Notes: generated by a model not told the origin, from the letters alone. Counted from the first letter of the stretch, positions 1 through 9,381 are shown. The stretch: DNA of 64,000 nt from Streptomyces sp. NBC_00690 (GCF_036226685.1 NZ_CP109009.1:5793501-5857500), one strand, 5' to 3'. Made by a program: numbers and translations.

Positions 1-1294
1 ACATTCGCGGGAAGTCGGGCAGGGTCTTCGCGGTGGTCGCCACGTTCTCGATCCGGACGCCGTCGACGGCGAGCCCGATCACCGAGCCCGCGGTGGCCAT
101 CCGGTGGTCGTCGTAGGTGTGGAACACACCGCCGCGCAGGGGGCGGGGCCGGATGTGGAGGCCGTCCTCGGTCTCGGTGACATCGCCGCCCAGCTCGTTG
201 ATCTCCTTGGTGAGCGCGGCCAGCCGGTCCGTCTCGTGTAGACGCAGATGCGCCACGCCCCGCAGGGTGGACGGTGAGTCGGCCAGCGCCGCGACGGCGG
301 CGATCACCGGGGTGAGCTCACCGACCTCGCCGAGATCCACATCGATGCCGTGGATCCGGCCGGTGCCGGTGAAGGTGAGACCCGCGTCCGTCAACTCGTA
401 GGAGCCGCCCATGTCCGTGAAGATCGTGCGCAGGGCGTCGCCGGGCTGGGTGGTGCGCTCGGGCCAGTCCGGGATGGTGACCCGGCCGCCGGTGATCAGA
501 GCGGCGGCGAGGAACGGCTGGGCGTTGGAGAGGTCCGGTTCGATCGTGACATCGCGACCGAGGACGGCCGAGGGGGAGACCCGCCAGACGTTGGGCTCGC
601 CGCCGGTCTCCGGCTCGTCCACCTGCGCTCCCACGGCGCGCAGCATGTCGACGGTCATACGGATGTGGGGCATGGACGGCAGGGTGGTGCCGATGTGCCG
701 CACCTCCACGCCCTGGTTGAAACGGGGCGCCGAGAGCAGCAGTGCGGAGACGAACTGCGAGGACGACGAGGCGTCGATCTCCACCGACCCGCCGTCGAGC
801 GCTCCACCGCCGTGGACGGTCAGCGGGAGCGCGCCGCGCCCTTCGTCGTCGATGCGGGCACCGAGGGCCCGTAGGGCGTCGATCACCCCGTGGAGGGGAC
901 GCTCGTACGACCGAGGGTCGCCGTCGAAGCGGATCGGCCCGTCGGCGAGGGTGGCGACGGGCGGGAGGAAGCGCATCACCGTGCCGGCGTTGCCGACGTC
1001 GACGGTGGCGGGGCCGTGGAGCCCGGCCGGGATGACCCGCCAGACCTCGCCCTCGCCGTCCGCGCCGACGCCCTCTTCGATGCCGACGCCGAGCGCTCGC
1101 AGCGACTGGGCCATCAGCAGGCTGTCGCGGGACCGCAGGGGGCGGCGCAGCCAGCCGGGCTCCGCGGCGAGTGCGGCGAGCACCAGGGCGCGGTTGGTGA
1201 CCGATTTCGATCCGGGCACGGTCACCGTCGCCTCGACGGCTTGGGTCGCGAGCGGGGCGGGCCAGAGGGCAGGGTGCACGGAGGCTTCGGTCAT
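1..1294 (-). CDS. aroA: 3-phosphoshikimate 1-carboxyvinyltransferase (EPSP synthase), C-terminus cut by window edge
   Basis: It transfers enolpyruvate from PEP to shikimate 3-phosphate in the cytoplasmic shikimate pathway. Reverse translation from the ATG at 1294 gives 431 residues, so only the last few of about 435-445 are outside the window. Visible motifs are PGSKSVTNR near the N-terminus (substrate-binding Lys/Ser/Arg), GNAGTVMRF around residue 100, the SSSSQF stretch, LHETDR, and HTYDDHRMA near the C-terminus, which are EPSP synthase signatures. The M50-type protease gene lies 69 bp upstream on the same strand, so the two may be co-transcribed. The GNAGT-V-MR loop has Val where many family members have Ala, as is usual in actinobacteria. 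Identification is firm. Confidence 0.95.
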   Translation of the reverse strand, partial: MTEASVHPALWPAPLATQAVEATVTVPGSKSVTNRALVLAALAAEPGWLRRPLRSRDSLLMAQSLRALGVGIEEGVGADGEGEVWRVIPAGLHGPATVDVGNAGTVMRFLPPVATLADGPIRFDGDPRSYERPLHGVIDALRALGARIDDEGRGALPLTVHGGGALDGGSVEIDASSSSQFVSALLLSAPRFNQGVEVRHIGTTLPSMPHIRMTVDMLRAVGAQVDEPETGGEPNVWRVSPSAVLGRDVTIEPDLSNAQPFLAAALITGGRVTIPDWPERTTQPGDALRTIFTDMGGSYELTDAGLTFTGTGRIHGIDVDLGEVGELTPVIAAVAALADSPSTLRGVAHLRLHETDRLAALTKEINELGGDVTETEDGLHIRPRPLRGGVFHTYDDHRMATAGSVIGLAVDGVRIENVATTAKTLPDFPRM

Positions 1295-1363
1295 GGTCTT
1301 TACTTTAGTGGCTCCGGGACGGCTGCCCGTTTGATCAAATGCTGGCGAAACCGTGCACCACTC

Positions 1364-2161
1364 CTACAGGTCCAGCAGCCAGCGCCCGCCGCCGATCAGC
1401 GAGCACGCCGCCACTGCGTGGAACAGGAACAGCCACAGGACGGCCGGCGCATGGGTGAGCCGGGCCAGTTGGTCGGCGTCGGAGTCGGGCGCTCCGCCGT
1501 GGCGCCGCTTGACCTGGAGTTCGAAGGACGGGCGCACGCCTCCGAGTAGGAGGAACCAGACGGCGGTGTACGCGAAGGCCGCTTGGACCTCGGAGCCGGC
1601 GAGCCAGGAGATCAGCAGGAAGGCGGCACCGGTGAGGATCACCGTCAGGGCGCCGTAGGCGTTGCGGATCATGACGAGCAGCAGCAGGAGCAGCGCCGTG
1701 GCCAGCCATAGGAGCAGGGTGATGTGTCCGGCTGCGAGCAGCCAGGCACCACCGAGGCCGAGGAGGGGCGGGGCGGTGTAGCCGGCGGCTGCGGTGAGGA
1801 TCATGCCGAGGCCGGTGGGTTTGCCACGGCTGACGGTGAGCCCGCTGGTGTCCGAGTGCAGCCGGATGCCCTCCAGGCTGCGGCCGGTCAGCAGGGCGAT
1901 CAGGCCGTGGCCGCCCTCGTGGGCGATGGTGATGGCGTTGCGGGACAGTCGCCACAGGGGACGCGGTGCCACGGCGGCGAGCGCGAGCACCGCGGTGGCT
2001 ATGACGAGCCACTGTTCCGGGGCGGGCTGGGTGCTGATGACCCGGTCCCAGAGATCACTGAGTGATCGCCCGATGGAGTCGGCGGCCAGCACCGGGTCCG
2101 TCCGGCCCTCGGGCGCGGAGGAGGCCAGGGACTCACGGGAAGCGGAATGGATCATATCCAT
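1364..2161 (-). CDS. M50-type (site-2 protease-like) membrane metallopeptidase
   Basis: This 265-residue integral membrane protein carries a zinc-protease HEGGH motif (His81, Glu82, His85) inside a hydrophobic segment, as in M50B peptidases. At least five further hydrophobic helices follow. Their order (HExxH helix, then GYTAPPLLGLGGAWLL) resembles the actinobacterial M50-like proteins, but no obvious LDG or NxxPxxxxDG second motif is visible, so the third zinc ligand is uncertain. The start at 2161 is chosen because AAGGAG sits 11 nt upstream. Longer versions would run into the divergent SRAP gene. The substrate is unknown. It is located just upstream of aroA on the same strand. Confidence 0.75.
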   Translation of the reverse strand: MDMIHSASRESLASSAPEGRTDPVLAADSIGRSLSDLWDRVISTQPAPEQWLVIATAVLALAAVAPRPLWRLSRNAITIAHEGGHGLIALLTGRSLEGIRLHSDTSGLTVSRGKPTGLGMILTAAAGYTAPPLLGLGGAWLLAAGHITLLLWLATALLLLLLVMIRNAYGALTVILTGAAFLLISWLAGSEVQAAFAYTAVWFLLLGGVRPSFELQVKRRHGGAPDSDADQLARLTHAPAVLWLFLFHAVAACSLIGGGRWLLDL

Positions 2162-2210
2162 TTCTGGGGCGGCTCCTTGGACGGCGTTCCGAAGTGGCAG
2201 TGTTGCAGTT

Positions 2211-3026
2211 ATGTGCGGACGGTATGCGGCGAGTCGTAAGCCCGAAGACCTGGTCGAGGTCTTCGACGTGGAGCAGTGGGAGCCGAAGGAGACCTTGGCG
2301 CCCGACTGGAACGTGGCCCCGACCAAAGAGGTCTACGCGATCCTCGAACGCCCTCTGAAAGACGCCGATGACCCGCGTCCGGTTCGCCAGCTGCGCACCT
2401 TGAAGTGGGGGCTTGTGCCGTCCTGGGCGAAGAATCCCGAGGGGGCAGCCCGGATGATCAACGCCCGGTCCGAGACCGTGCACGAAAAGCCCTCCTTCCG
2501 TCGCCCCTTCGCCTCACGCCGCTGCATCCTGCCCGCCGACGGGTACTACGAGTGGGTCACCGGCGTCGACGAACGACAGCTGGAAGAGGCGGGGAAGAAG
2601 AAGCGACCCCGCAAGCAGCCGTACTTCGTCACTCCCGCGGACGGCTCGATCTTCGCGATGGCGGGCCTGTACGAGTTCTGGCGGGACCGCACCCTCCCCG
2701 ACGAGCACCCCCGGGCCTGGTGGGTCACCTGCACCGTGCTCACGACCGAGGCGGAGCAGGGGCCGCTGGGGGTGGCGCCGGCCGACGGTCCGGGCTCCCT
2801 GGCGGACATCCACCCCCGGATGCCGCTGATGCTGACCCCGGACCGCTGGGACGACTGGTTGGACCCCTCGCGCACGGACCTGGAGCAGTTGAAGTCGCTG
2901 TTGGAGCCGCCGCCCGAGGGGCTGATGCGGGCCTACGCCGTTCCCACGGCCGTCAGTAACGTCCGCAACAACGGGCCGGAACTGCTGGCGGAGCTGGCCG
3001 CACCGGAGGAGAGCACGCTGTTCTGA
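2211..3026 (+). CDS. SRAP (SOS response-associated peptidase) family protein, YedK/HMCES type
   Basis: SRAP proteins form a covalent thiazolidine link through Cys2 with abasic sites in single-stranded DNA and protect them. The ATG at 2211 puts Cys at position 2 (MCGRYA), which is required after Met removal. Other family residues are visible: Asn84 in INARSET, Glu114 in DGYYEW and His201 in DIHPRMPL. At 271 residues it is a little longer than E. coli YedK, because of a Lys/Arg-rich insert around residues 128-136. It is divergent from the M50 gene, with starts 49 bp apart. An in-frame opening upstream to 1794 is antisense to the M50 gene and lacks SRAP similarity, so it is not used. Confidence 0.93.
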   Translation: MCGRYAASRKPEDLVEVFDVEQWEPKETLAPDWNVAPTKEVYAILERPLKDADDPRPVRQLRTLKWGLVPSWAKNPEGAARMINARSETVHEKPSFRRPFASRRCILPADGYYEWVTGVDERQLEEAGKKKRPRKQPYFVTPADGSIFAMAGLYEFWRDRTLPDEHPRAWWVTCTVLTTEAEQGPLGVAPADGPGSLADIHPRMPLMLTPDRWDDWLDPSRTDLEQLKSLLEPPPEGLMRAYAVPTAVSNVRNNGPELLAELAAPEESTLF

Positions 3027-3116
3027 CCCGCTCGGACCTGCGGTGTCCCCTCCCGACGCGACCAGGTCGGGGTGGTCTTGCCCGGCGTGGGCGGTGGGGC
3101 GGGGCAGGATGGGTGC

Positions 3117-3263
3117 GTGAATCACCGCCGCACCAGTTCCCCAGCGACCCGTACGCGTGACCACACGGGACCGGGCGCCACCGCCGTCACCGGTGCCACG
3201 AAGGACATGAACGCCGACAACGCGACAGACACCACAGCGGCGGCGAAGGCTGGCAGGCCGTGA
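3117..3263 (+). CDS. Possible small protein upstream of the hydrolase
   Basis: A 48-codon frame starting with GTG at 3117 ends in a TGA that overlaps the GTG start of the following hydrolase as GTGA, a layout typical of translational coupling. A GGGGCAGGAT stretch about 7 nt upstream could act as a ribosome binding site. The peptide is rich in Thr, Ala, Arg and Asp and has no recognisable domain, signal peptide or membrane segment. It could be a leader peptide or simply an open frame in GC-rich DNA. Confidence 0.3.
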   Translation: MNHRRTSSPATRTRDHTGPGATAVTGATKDMNADNATDTTAAAKAGRP

Positions 3264-3934
3264 GCATGAGCCCTGAAGCGGGTGCCCTGCCGGCCCCGAG
3301 CACCGAGCTGGTCGAGACCGATGCCGGGACCGCGCGCATCAACTGGCACCACGCCGCTCACCCCCGTCTGGTGCTCGCCCTCGGCCATGGCGCCGGTGGC
3401 GGTGTCCACGCCCGCGATCTGGCGGGCCTCGCCGCCGCGCTGCCCGCGCACGGGGTGAGCGTCGCCCTCGTGGAGCAACCCTGGCGCGTGGCGGGAAAGA
3501 AGGTCGCGCCCGCCCCCGCCACCCTCGACCGTGGTTGGCGGGGCGTGTGGCCCAGCCTGTGCGGATCCGGCCTTCCCGTCGTCGCCGCGGGACGCAGCGC
3601 GGGAGCCCGGGTGGCCTGCCGGCTGGCCACGGAGCTCGATGCCGCCGCCGTCCTCGCCCTGGCCTTTCCCCTCCATCCGCCGGGGCGTCCGGAGCGTTCC
3701 CGGGCGGTGGAACTCCTCGGCACCGAGGTCCCCACGCTCGTCGTCCAGGGCGCCCGTGACCCCTTCGGCACCCCGGAGGAGTTCCCCGAAGGCGCGTACA
3801 CGCTCACTCGGATCCCCGACGCCGATCATGCCTTTGCCGTACCCAAGCGCTCCGGCCGCACCGAACAGGACACCGTGACGCTCATCACCGAAGCCGTACG
3901 GGATTGGCTGCATCCCCTGTTGGCCGAGGCGTGA
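3260..3934 (+). CDS. Small alpha/beta hydrolase (KANL3/Tex30-like, dienelactone hydrolase fold)
   Basis: This cytosolic protein of 224 residues has the alpha/beta hydrolase layout. An LGHGAGGG oxyanion-type loop lies near residue 42, the nucleophile elbow GRSAGAR has Ser113, an Asp sits in VVQGARDPFG after the fifth strand, and a His in DADHAF near the C-terminus. This set matches the KANL3/Tex30 group, whose bacterial substrate is unknown. The GTG at 3260 overlaps the stop of the preceding small frame; an ATG at 3266 is the alternative start. The downstream sigma-R promoter begins 9 bp after the stop, so this gene is probably not in the sigR transcript. Confidence 0.8.
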   Translation: MSMSPEAGALPAPSTELVETDAGTARINWHHAAHPRLVLALGHGAGGGVHARDLAGLAAALPAHGVSVALVEQPWRVAGKKVAPAPATLDRGWRGVWPSLCGSGLPVVAAGRSAGARVACRLATELDAAAVLALAFPLHPPGRPERSRAVELLGTEVPTLVVQGARDPFGTPEEFPEGAYTLTRIPDADHAFAVPKRSGRTEQDTVTLITEAVRDWLHPLLAEA

Positions 3935-3942
3935 CGAGGACG

Positions 3943-3968
3943 GGAATGCCGGGTGCCCCGGGTCTGTT
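3943..3968 (+). promoter_or_regulatory. Sigma-R-type promoter upstream of sigR
   Basis: GGAAT at 3943-3947 and GTT at 3966-3968 are separated by exactly 18 bp. This is the SigR consensus (GGAAT-N18/19-GTT). The predicted start point is about 7 bp downstream, roughly 45 nt before the ATG of the long SigR form. It is the expected autoregulatory promoter from which the longer, unstable SigR' isoform is made on thiol stress. Confidence 0.85.
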
Positions 3969-4021
3969 GCAGCGGATGTCAGGACCTGAGTCATCCGAGC
4001 TCGGAGTAGGGAGTACCTCGC

Positions 4022-4891
4022 ATGAGTTCGACCATCTGCCCCCGCCGTACGCACAGCGCTGACCTGGAGTGGTCCGTGCTGACGGCGGCGAAGACCGCCG
4101 CTGTTCGGGCGCCGGGCGGAGCCGGTCGACAGGAGCTGGCCACCGAAGGTCGACTATTCTCCGATTCGAGCGGGTCCACTTTCGGTCCCGCCACAGCGTT
4201 GGAGGAGGTGGGTCCGGTCACTGGGACCGACGACGGCCAGGCGGCACAGGCAGACGCAGAGCCCGCGGAGACGTCACGGCCCGCGGAGACGGCTGCGGAG
4301 CGCAACGCCCGTTTCGAGCGGGACGCCCTCGGCTTCCTGGACCAGATGTACTCCGCCGCGCTGCGCATGACGCGCAATCCGGCCGATGCCGAGGATCTCG
4401 TCCAGGAGACCTACGCCAAGGCGTACGGCTCGTTCCACCAGTTCCGCGAGGGCACCAACCTCAAGGCGTGGCTGTACCGGATCCTGACGAACACGTTCAT
4501 CAACTCGTACCGCAAGAAGCAGCGCGAGCCCCAGCGCAGCGCTGCCGAGGAGATCGAGGACTGGCAGCTGGCGCGCGCCGAGTCGCACATGTCGACAGGT
4601 CTGCGTTCCGCCGAGTCGCAGGCCCTCGACCATCTTCCGGATTCCGACGTGAAGGCCGCGCTCCAGGCCATTCCGGAGGAGTTCCGCATCGCGGTCTATC
4701 TTGCCGACGTAGAAGGCTTTGCGTACAAGGAGATCGCGGACATCATGGGTACACCCATCGGGACGGTGATGTCCCGCCTGCACCGGGGCCGTCGACAGCT
4801 GCGCGGCATGTTGGAGGACTACGCCCGTGAGCGCGGTCTCGTCCCGGCCGGTGCGGGGGAGTCGAACGAAGCGAAAGGCTCGGGCTCATGA
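4022..4891 (+). CDS. sigR: ECF sigma factor SigR (long SigR' form; short form starts at 4208)
   Basis: SigR directs the thiol-oxidative stress regulon (thioredoxin system, mycothiol and others). The ATG at 4022 gives 289 residues, and an in-frame GTG at 4208, preceded by GGAGGAG, gives 227 residues, the size known for S. coelicolor SigR. Region 2 is seen in [19 protein letters not shown] and the following KAW-YRILTN segment; region 4 is the HTH around [20 protein letters not shown]. The promoter just upstream can only make a transcript that includes the long start, which matches the two-isoform scheme described for S. coelicolor. In that scheme the long form has an N-terminal extension and is degraded faster. 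The last codons overlap rsrA as ATGA. No promoter for the short form was identified. Confidence 0.96.
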   Translation: MSSTICPRRTHSADLEWSVLTAAKTAAVRAPGGAGRQELATEGRLFSDSSGSTFGPATALEEVGPVTGTDDGQAAQADAEPAETSRPAETAAERNARFERDALGFLDQMYSAALRMTRNPADAEDLVQETYAKAYGSFHQFREGTNLKAWLYRILTNTFINSYRKKQREPQRSAAEEIEDWQLARAESHMSTGLRSAESQALDHLPDSDVKAALQAIPEEFRIAVYLADVEGFAYKEIADIMGTPIGTVMSRLHRGRRQLRGMLEDYARERGLVPAGAGESNEAKGSGS

Positions 4892-5217
4892 GCTGCGGAG
4901 AGCCGCACGAGACGGACTGCTCAGAGGTTCTCGACCACCTCTATGAGTTCCTCGACCGTGAGATGCCCGAAGGTGACTGCACCAAGTTCGAGGTTCACTT
5001 CGAGGAGTGCTCTCCCTGCCTGGAGAAGTACGGGCTGGAACAGGCGGTGAAGAAGCTCGTCAAGCGCTGCTGCGGGCAGGACGACGTCCCCACCGACCTG
5101 CGGGCGAAGGTCATGGGCCGGATCGATCTGATCCGCTCCGGGCAGACCGTGCCCGACGAGGACGTGCAGAGCGCGTCGCGCGCCACGGTGGGCCCGGCGG
5201 AGGTCCAGGGCGAGTGA
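4888..5217 (+). CDS. rsrA: Zinc-binding redox anti-sigma factor RsrA
   Basis: RsrA holds SigR inactive when reduced and zinc-bound, and releases it when a disulfide forms. The 109-residue product has Cys3, Cys11, Cys31, His37, Cys41, Cys44, Cys61 and Cys62, exactly the set described for S. coelicolor RsrA. The ZAS motif His37-xxx-Cys41-xx-Cys44 is intact, as are Cys3/Cys11, which take part in zinc binding and disulfide exchange. The ATG overlaps the sigR stop (ATGA), so the pair should be translated together in near-equal amounts. A strong hairpin with a T run follows 31 bp after the stop. Confidence 0.97.
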   Translation: MSCGEPHETDCSEVLDHLYEFLDREMPEGDCTKFEVHFEECSPCLEKYGLEQAVKKLVKRCCGQDDVPTDLRAKVMGRIDLIRSGQTVPDEDVQSASRATVGPAEVQGE

Positions 5218-5247
5218 GTTGAAGGCGTCCGACAGGACGTCCGATGA

Positions 5248-5280
5248 GGGTGCGCCGCAGCGGATGCGGTGCACCCTTTT
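5248..5280 (+). terminator. Rho-independent terminator after rsrA
   Basis: GGGTGCGCCGCA and TGCGGTGCACCC form a 12-bp stem (one mismatch) with a short loop, followed by TTTT. It closes the sigR-rsrA operon. Confidence 0.85.
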
Positions 5281-5435
5281 GCCGTACGGCCACCGCCGAG
5301 CATTCGACTAGAATGCCAGTTCGACACCTTCGTACGCGCCCGGTGTCACTCGTCTGTGCGAACGGCTCCCCGACCACCCGCCCCAGGCGCCCCAACTCGC
5401 TAGCGTGACGCGCGAGGTGAGAAGGGGGCGGGGAG

Positions 5436-6887
5436 TTGAGGTCCGTACCGGCCGCGGCACACGCGTACATTCTCTGCGCAGTGCTCAGCACCGTGCTGCT
5501 CGCCCTGCCCGCCCTGCGGCCGGGGGCCGGCATCAACTGGGTGGCCGTGGCACTGCTCGCAGGGCTCTACGCGGCCTGCGAACTGCCCGCCCGCTGCCGA
5601 CATCTCGGCCGGTCCGTCCCCGTCAGCGCGGGATCCTTCTTCCCGGTCCTGCTGGCCGCCGCGTTCCTGCTGCCACCGTCCGCAGCCCTTCTGGTCGCCA
5701 TCCCCGGAGCACTCGTGGGACGGGTCGAGCGCCGCCCGGCCGCCCTGCGCCGCATCTGGCGCGCCGCCCAACTGGCCCTCGCCATCTGGGGCGCCGCACA
5801 GACCTATGACTTGCTGGGCGGCGACCACGCGCCCGGCCCCGGGCCCAGTCCCATCGACTTCCCCCTCGTTTTGCTCCCCGGCGCGGCCGGCGCGCTCGCC
5901 TTCTGCCTGGTGCTGACCGTCCTCGAAGCGGGCATCCTGGCCACGGCCGAGCGCACCCCCCTGCGGGCCGGCTGGCACGGACCCGTCCTCGGTGCACTCC
6001 TGCCCCATCTGGTCCACGGACTGGCCGGGCTGATGATGGCGGTGCTCTGGCAGAGCCCCTACGGCTGGCCCTCAGCCCTCTTCGTCCTGCTCCCGATGTA
6101 CATCTCCTGCTGGCTCTTCGCCCAGTACCACCGCGAACGCACGGCCTACCAGGCCACCATCCGCGCCCTGGTGCAGGCCGTCGACATCAAGGACCGCTAC
6201 ACCCGTGGCCACAGCGAGCGCGTCGGCCGCGCCTCGGTCCTCATCGCCCGCGAACTGGGCCTGGCCGAAGACCGGATCGAGGTCATCCGATTCGCCGGGA
6301 TCCTGCACGACGTGGGCAAACTCGGCGTCCCCACCCGCGTGCTCCGCAAGGAGGGCCCCCTCACCCCCGAGGAGAGGCGGGTCATCGAACTGCACCCGGA
6401 GTACGGTCACGAGATCGTGCGTGGCATCGGCTTCCTCGGCGAGGCCCGGGCCGCGATCCTGCACCACCACGAGAGGGTCGACGGCACCGGCTACCCCTAC
6501 GGACTGGCCGGGGACGACATCCCGGAGTGCGCCCGGGTAGTGGCCGTCGCCGACGCCTTCGACGCCATGACCTCGACCCGCTCCTACCGCCGCGCCCGAC
6601 CGGTGACCACCGCCCTGACCGAACTGGAGCGCTGCGCGGGCACCCAGTTCGACCCCCGGATGGTGCACGCCCTCGTGCGCGCGCTCGACCGTCACGGCTG
6701 GGAGACCGAGGTCACCTCCGACGAGCCACTGCCCCAGGGCACGTGGGGCCGGCGTGATCGGCCCGAAACGCACGACATCCCGGCCCAACCGGTACGGGTC
6801 TTCGCCCACGGCAGCGCGGGTCGGTGGGCCGCCGCGGATGAACCGTCCGCCCACCGAGCCGGCGAACGCCCCGCGGGGGACCCCTGA
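5436..6887 (+). CDS. Membrane-anchored HD-GYP domain phosphohydrolase
   Basis: The first 230 or so residues hold about six hydrophobic segments, followed by a cytoplasmic HD-GYP domain from about residue 245. The domain has the first metal His in RGHSERVG, HDVGKLGVP (HD pair), HPEYGHEI, HHERVDGTGYPYGL (intact GYP) and the late Asp in VADAFDAMTS. HD-GYP proteins hydrolyse cyclic di-GMP or related nucleotides, and all the usual metal ligands are present here. The TTG at 5436 follows GGGGAG and is the only start that keeps the first membrane helix complete. The C-terminal 60 residues are disordered. The next gene overlaps by one base (TGATG), so the two are coupled. Confidence 0.88.
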   Translation: MRSVPAAAHAYILCAVLSTVLLALPALRPGAGINWVAVALLAGLYAACELPARCRHLGRSVPVSAGSFFPVLLAAAFLLPPSAALLVAIPGALVGRVERRPAALRRIWRAAQLALAIWGAAQTYDLLGGDHAPGPGPSPIDFPLVLLPGAAGALAFCLVLTVLEAGILATAERTPLRAGWHGPVLGALLPHLVHGLAGLMMAVLWQSPYGWPSALFVLLPMYISCWLFAQYHRERTAYQATIRALVQAVDIKDRYTRGHSERVGRASVLIARELGLAEDRIEVIRFAGILHDVGKLGVPTRVLRKEGPLTPEERRVIELHPEYGHEIVRGIGFLGEARAAILHHHERVDGTGYPYGLAGDDIPECARVVAVADAFDAMTSTRSYRRARPVTTALTELERCAGTQFDPRMVHALVRALDRHGWETEVTSDEPLPQGTWGRRDRPETHDIPAQPVRVFAHGSAGRWAAADEPSAHRAGERPAGDP

Positions 6888-8206
6888 TGAATCCCCCACC
6901 AGCGAGCGACCCGCGCCCCTTCGGGGGCACCGCGAGCCCGATACCGGCGCCCGGGGTCACCGGCGCCACCGTGATCGCCCTGATCTACCTCGCCGCCGGT
7001 GCGCTGGTCTGCACCGCCCTCGCCGCCACCCTGTGGCACGGAGTACACCAACCGACCGTGGCACTGGCCTTCGGCGCGTTGATCGCCATCGGTGAACTGG
7101 CCCGCTGCGGCACCGTCCCCTCGGAGCGCGAGGCCGCACCGCTCGGCGCTGCCGGTGCGCTGGCCTACGCCCTGCTCGGCGAGTGCGGCGGCGGACCCAC
7201 CAGCCACGGCGTCTTCCAGGTCACGACCGTCGTCTTCGCCGCCGTGCTCATCGGCATCGTCCCCCACGTGGCGCGCGGCCGAGGGCCCTCGCCCGACCAC
7301 GTCGTCCGTCGGGTGCTCACCGTCGGATTCGCCGCAGTCTGCTTTCAGCCGCTCTACAACTCGGGCGAGCTGCCCCTGTGGTCCGACGAGTCCTACTACG
7401 CACTGTTCCTCCTGGTGCTGCTGCTCCTCACCGCCCTGTGCGACGCCGTGCTCGCCGCCGTGATGCTCAGGGCCCGCACCGGCTTCCCCTATCTGTCCCT
7501 GCTCCGGGACGAACTGCGCGCGCTGCTCGGCATCGGCTCCGCGGTCTGCGCCACCGGCGCCGTCATCGCCCTCGCCGTGGCCGCAGCCGGGCTCTGGGCC
7601 CTGCCCGTCTTCTGCGTACCGCTCCTGCTCACCCAGCTCTCCTTCCGGCGGTACGAGGGCGTCCGCGCCACCTATCGCCAGACCATCGTCTCCCTGGCCC
7701 GCGCCACCGAGATCGCCGGCTACACCCCGCCCGGCCACGCCCGTCGGGTCGCCGAGCTGAGCTGCGCGGTCGGCCGGGAGGTCGGGCTCGCGGGCAAGGA
7801 CCTCACCGTGCTGGAGTACGCGGCCCTGATGCACGACATCGGACAGCTCTCCCTGGTGGACCCGGTACCCGACGGGGCGACGGCACTACTCCCGGTGGCC
7901 GAGCAGCGTCGGATCGCCCTGCTCAGCGGAGCCGTCGCCCGCCAGACCGGTGTGCCACCCGCCGTGGCCATCATCGTGGAACGCCAGGCCGACCCCTCGT
8001 TCGAACAGCCGCTGGCCGCTCGGATCGTCCGAACGGTCAATGCATACGACGATCTCACCGGGGCACATGGAGGGGGCGCGGGCGGGGCGCTGGCGGCCCT
8101 GGAGCGGCTGCGGCTCGCCCCCGAGGCCGACCATCAACGGGAAGTGGTCGAAGCGCTGGCCAGGGTGCTGGCGCGGGGTACACAGGCACCGGTGCGCCAG
8201 GCGTGA
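6887..8206 (+). CDS. Membrane protein with degenerate HD-GYP-like domain
   Basis: The 439-residue product repeats the architecture of its upstream neighbour: six or so hydrophobic segments, then an HD domain from about residue 270. Early HD-domain residues remain (His in PPGHARRVAEL, the HD pair in LMHDIGQLS, the late Asp in VNAYDDLTG). The HHExxDGxGYP region is replaced by VAIIVERQADPSF, so the GYP motif and its metal-binding His residues are missing. It may be catalytically weakened or a binding/regulatory partner of the intact HD-GYP protein. Start ATG 6887 overlaps the upstream TGA, and the two probably arose by tandem duplication. Confidence 0.8.
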   Translation: MNPPPASDPRPFGGTASPIPAPGVTGATVIALIYLAAGALVCTALAATLWHGVHQPTVALAFGALIAIGELARCGTVPSEREAAPLGAAGALAYALLGECGGGPTSHGVFQVTTVVFAAVLIGIVPHVARGRGPSPDHVVRRVLTVGFAAVCFQPLYNSGELPLWSDESYYALFLLVLLLLTALCDAVLAAVMLRARTGFPYLSLLRDELRALLGIGSAVCATGAVIALAVAAAGLWALPVFCVPLLLTQLSFRRYEGVRATYRQTIVSLARATEIAGYTPPGHARRVAELSCAVGREVGLAGKDLTVLEYAALMHDIGQLSLVDPVPDGATALLPVAEQRRIALLSGAVARQTGVPPAVAIIVERQADPSFEQPLAARIVRTVNAYDDLTGAHGGGAGGALAALERLRLAPEADHQREVVEALARVLARGTQAPVRQA

Positions 8207-8379
8207 TCCAGGAACGCTCCAGGCGGGTCTGGCACCCCTCCAGCCTGGGTAACCCATGGGTAATGAGCCAGCCGTCGACCGGGCATGGTTGGATGCGAAA
8301 GAGGACAGAGAACCTGCGTCAAGCAGACACACACAGAGCGTCCGGGGGAACTTCCCCGAGCGATCGGCAGGCGGGAATC

Positions 8380-9381
8380 GTGAAGATCTTCGGGAAGGTA
8401 CGGCATCGGCCCTCCGCCTCGTGGCGGCAGGCCACGGACCGCGCGTTCACGCTGATCGGCGACGGCCGGTACGAAGATGCGGGCGCGCTGCTGACCAGGG
8501 CTGCCGATCTGGAGCCTTGGCTCTCGGAGTCCTGGTTCAATCTGGCTCTGCTGCACAAGTTCCGGCACGACTGGGAGCAGGCGCGCGCCGCAGGACTGCG
8601 GGCCGTGGCCCTCCTGGACAAGGAGACCGGAGCCCCCGACTGGTGGAACGTGGGCATCGCGGCCACCGCGCTGCAGGACTGGCCGCTGGCCCGCCGCGCC
8701 TGGCAGGCGTACGGACTCAAGGTGCCCGGTCTGCCCACCCGCAGCGGTGTGGGCGCCGGGCCGAGCGGCGCCGCCGTCGGCATGAACCTGGGCAGTGCGG
8801 CCGTGCGGCTCTCGCCTGAGGGCGAGGCAGAGGTCGTCTGGGGGCGGCGGCTCGACCCCGCCCGGATGGAAGTGCTCTCGATCCCCCTGCCCTCCTCCGG
8901 GCGGCGCTGGGGCGAGGTCGTCCTCCACGACGGCGTGCCCAACGGTGAGCGAACGACATCCGCCGGACCTGCCTACCCCGTCTTCGACGAGATCGAGCTG
9001 TGGGCGCCCTCGCCCGTCCCCACCTGGGTGGTCCTGCTGGAGGCCGCCACCGAGGCCGACCGGGACGCGCTGGAGCAATTGGCGTCCGACGCGGGATTCG
9101 CCGCCGAGGACTGGTCGTCATCCGTACGGCTGCTCTGTCGCGCCTGCTCCGAGAGCAGGATGCCGAGCGCCGAGGGTGAGGGGGAGCACCTCGATCCGCA
9201 CGATCACAGCGAGCCGGGTCAGCCGGGACCACTCGGTCACCGTACGTCCGGCGATCTGTGGTCCCCGGAGCGGGAGTGCGGGATCGCGGCCCCCGCGGGG
9301 CTGGTGCGCGGTCTGCTGGACGGCTGGGTATCCGACAGTCCGGACACTCGGGAGTGGCGCGATCTCGAAGAGGTCTGCTGA
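8380..9381 (+). CDS. Tetratricopeptide repeat protein
   Basis: About two to three TPR-like helix pairs occupy residues 15-110 (for example RYEDAGALLTRAADLEP and the DWEQARAAGLRAVALLD helix pair). The remaining 220 residues form an uncharacterised region with two Cys in LLCRACSES and a disordered, acidic His/Glu/Pro-rich stretch. No signal peptide or membrane helix is present, so it should be cytosolic and protein-binding. The GTG at 8380 (start of VKIFGKVRHRP) is preferred because conservation-like sequence begins there; an ATG at 8263 in the same frame would add 39 residues of low-complexity sequence. It precedes def by 122 bp on the same strand. Function unknown. Confidence 0.75.
   Translation: MKIFGKVRHRPSASWRQATDRAFTLIGDGRYEDAGALLTRAADLEPWLSESWFNLALLHKFRHDWEQARAAGLRAVALLDKETGAPDWWNVGIAATALQDWPLARRAWQAYGLKVPGLPTRSGVGAGPSGAAVGMNLGSAAVRLSPEGEAEVVWGRRLDPARMEVLSIPLPSSGRRWGEVVLHDGVPNGERTTSAGPAYPVFDEIELWAPSPVPTWVVLLEAATEADRDALEQLASDAGFAAEDWSSSVRLLCRACSESRMPSAEGEGEHLDPHDHSEPGQPGPLGHRTSGDLWSPERECGIAAPAGLVRGLLDGWVSDSPDTREWRDLEEVC

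Noticed and set aside
1794..2210. Extended N-terminus of the SRAP protein (410 aa frame)
   Set aside because: The family requires Cys at position 2, which fits only the ATG at 2211; the upstream part is antisense to the M50 gene.
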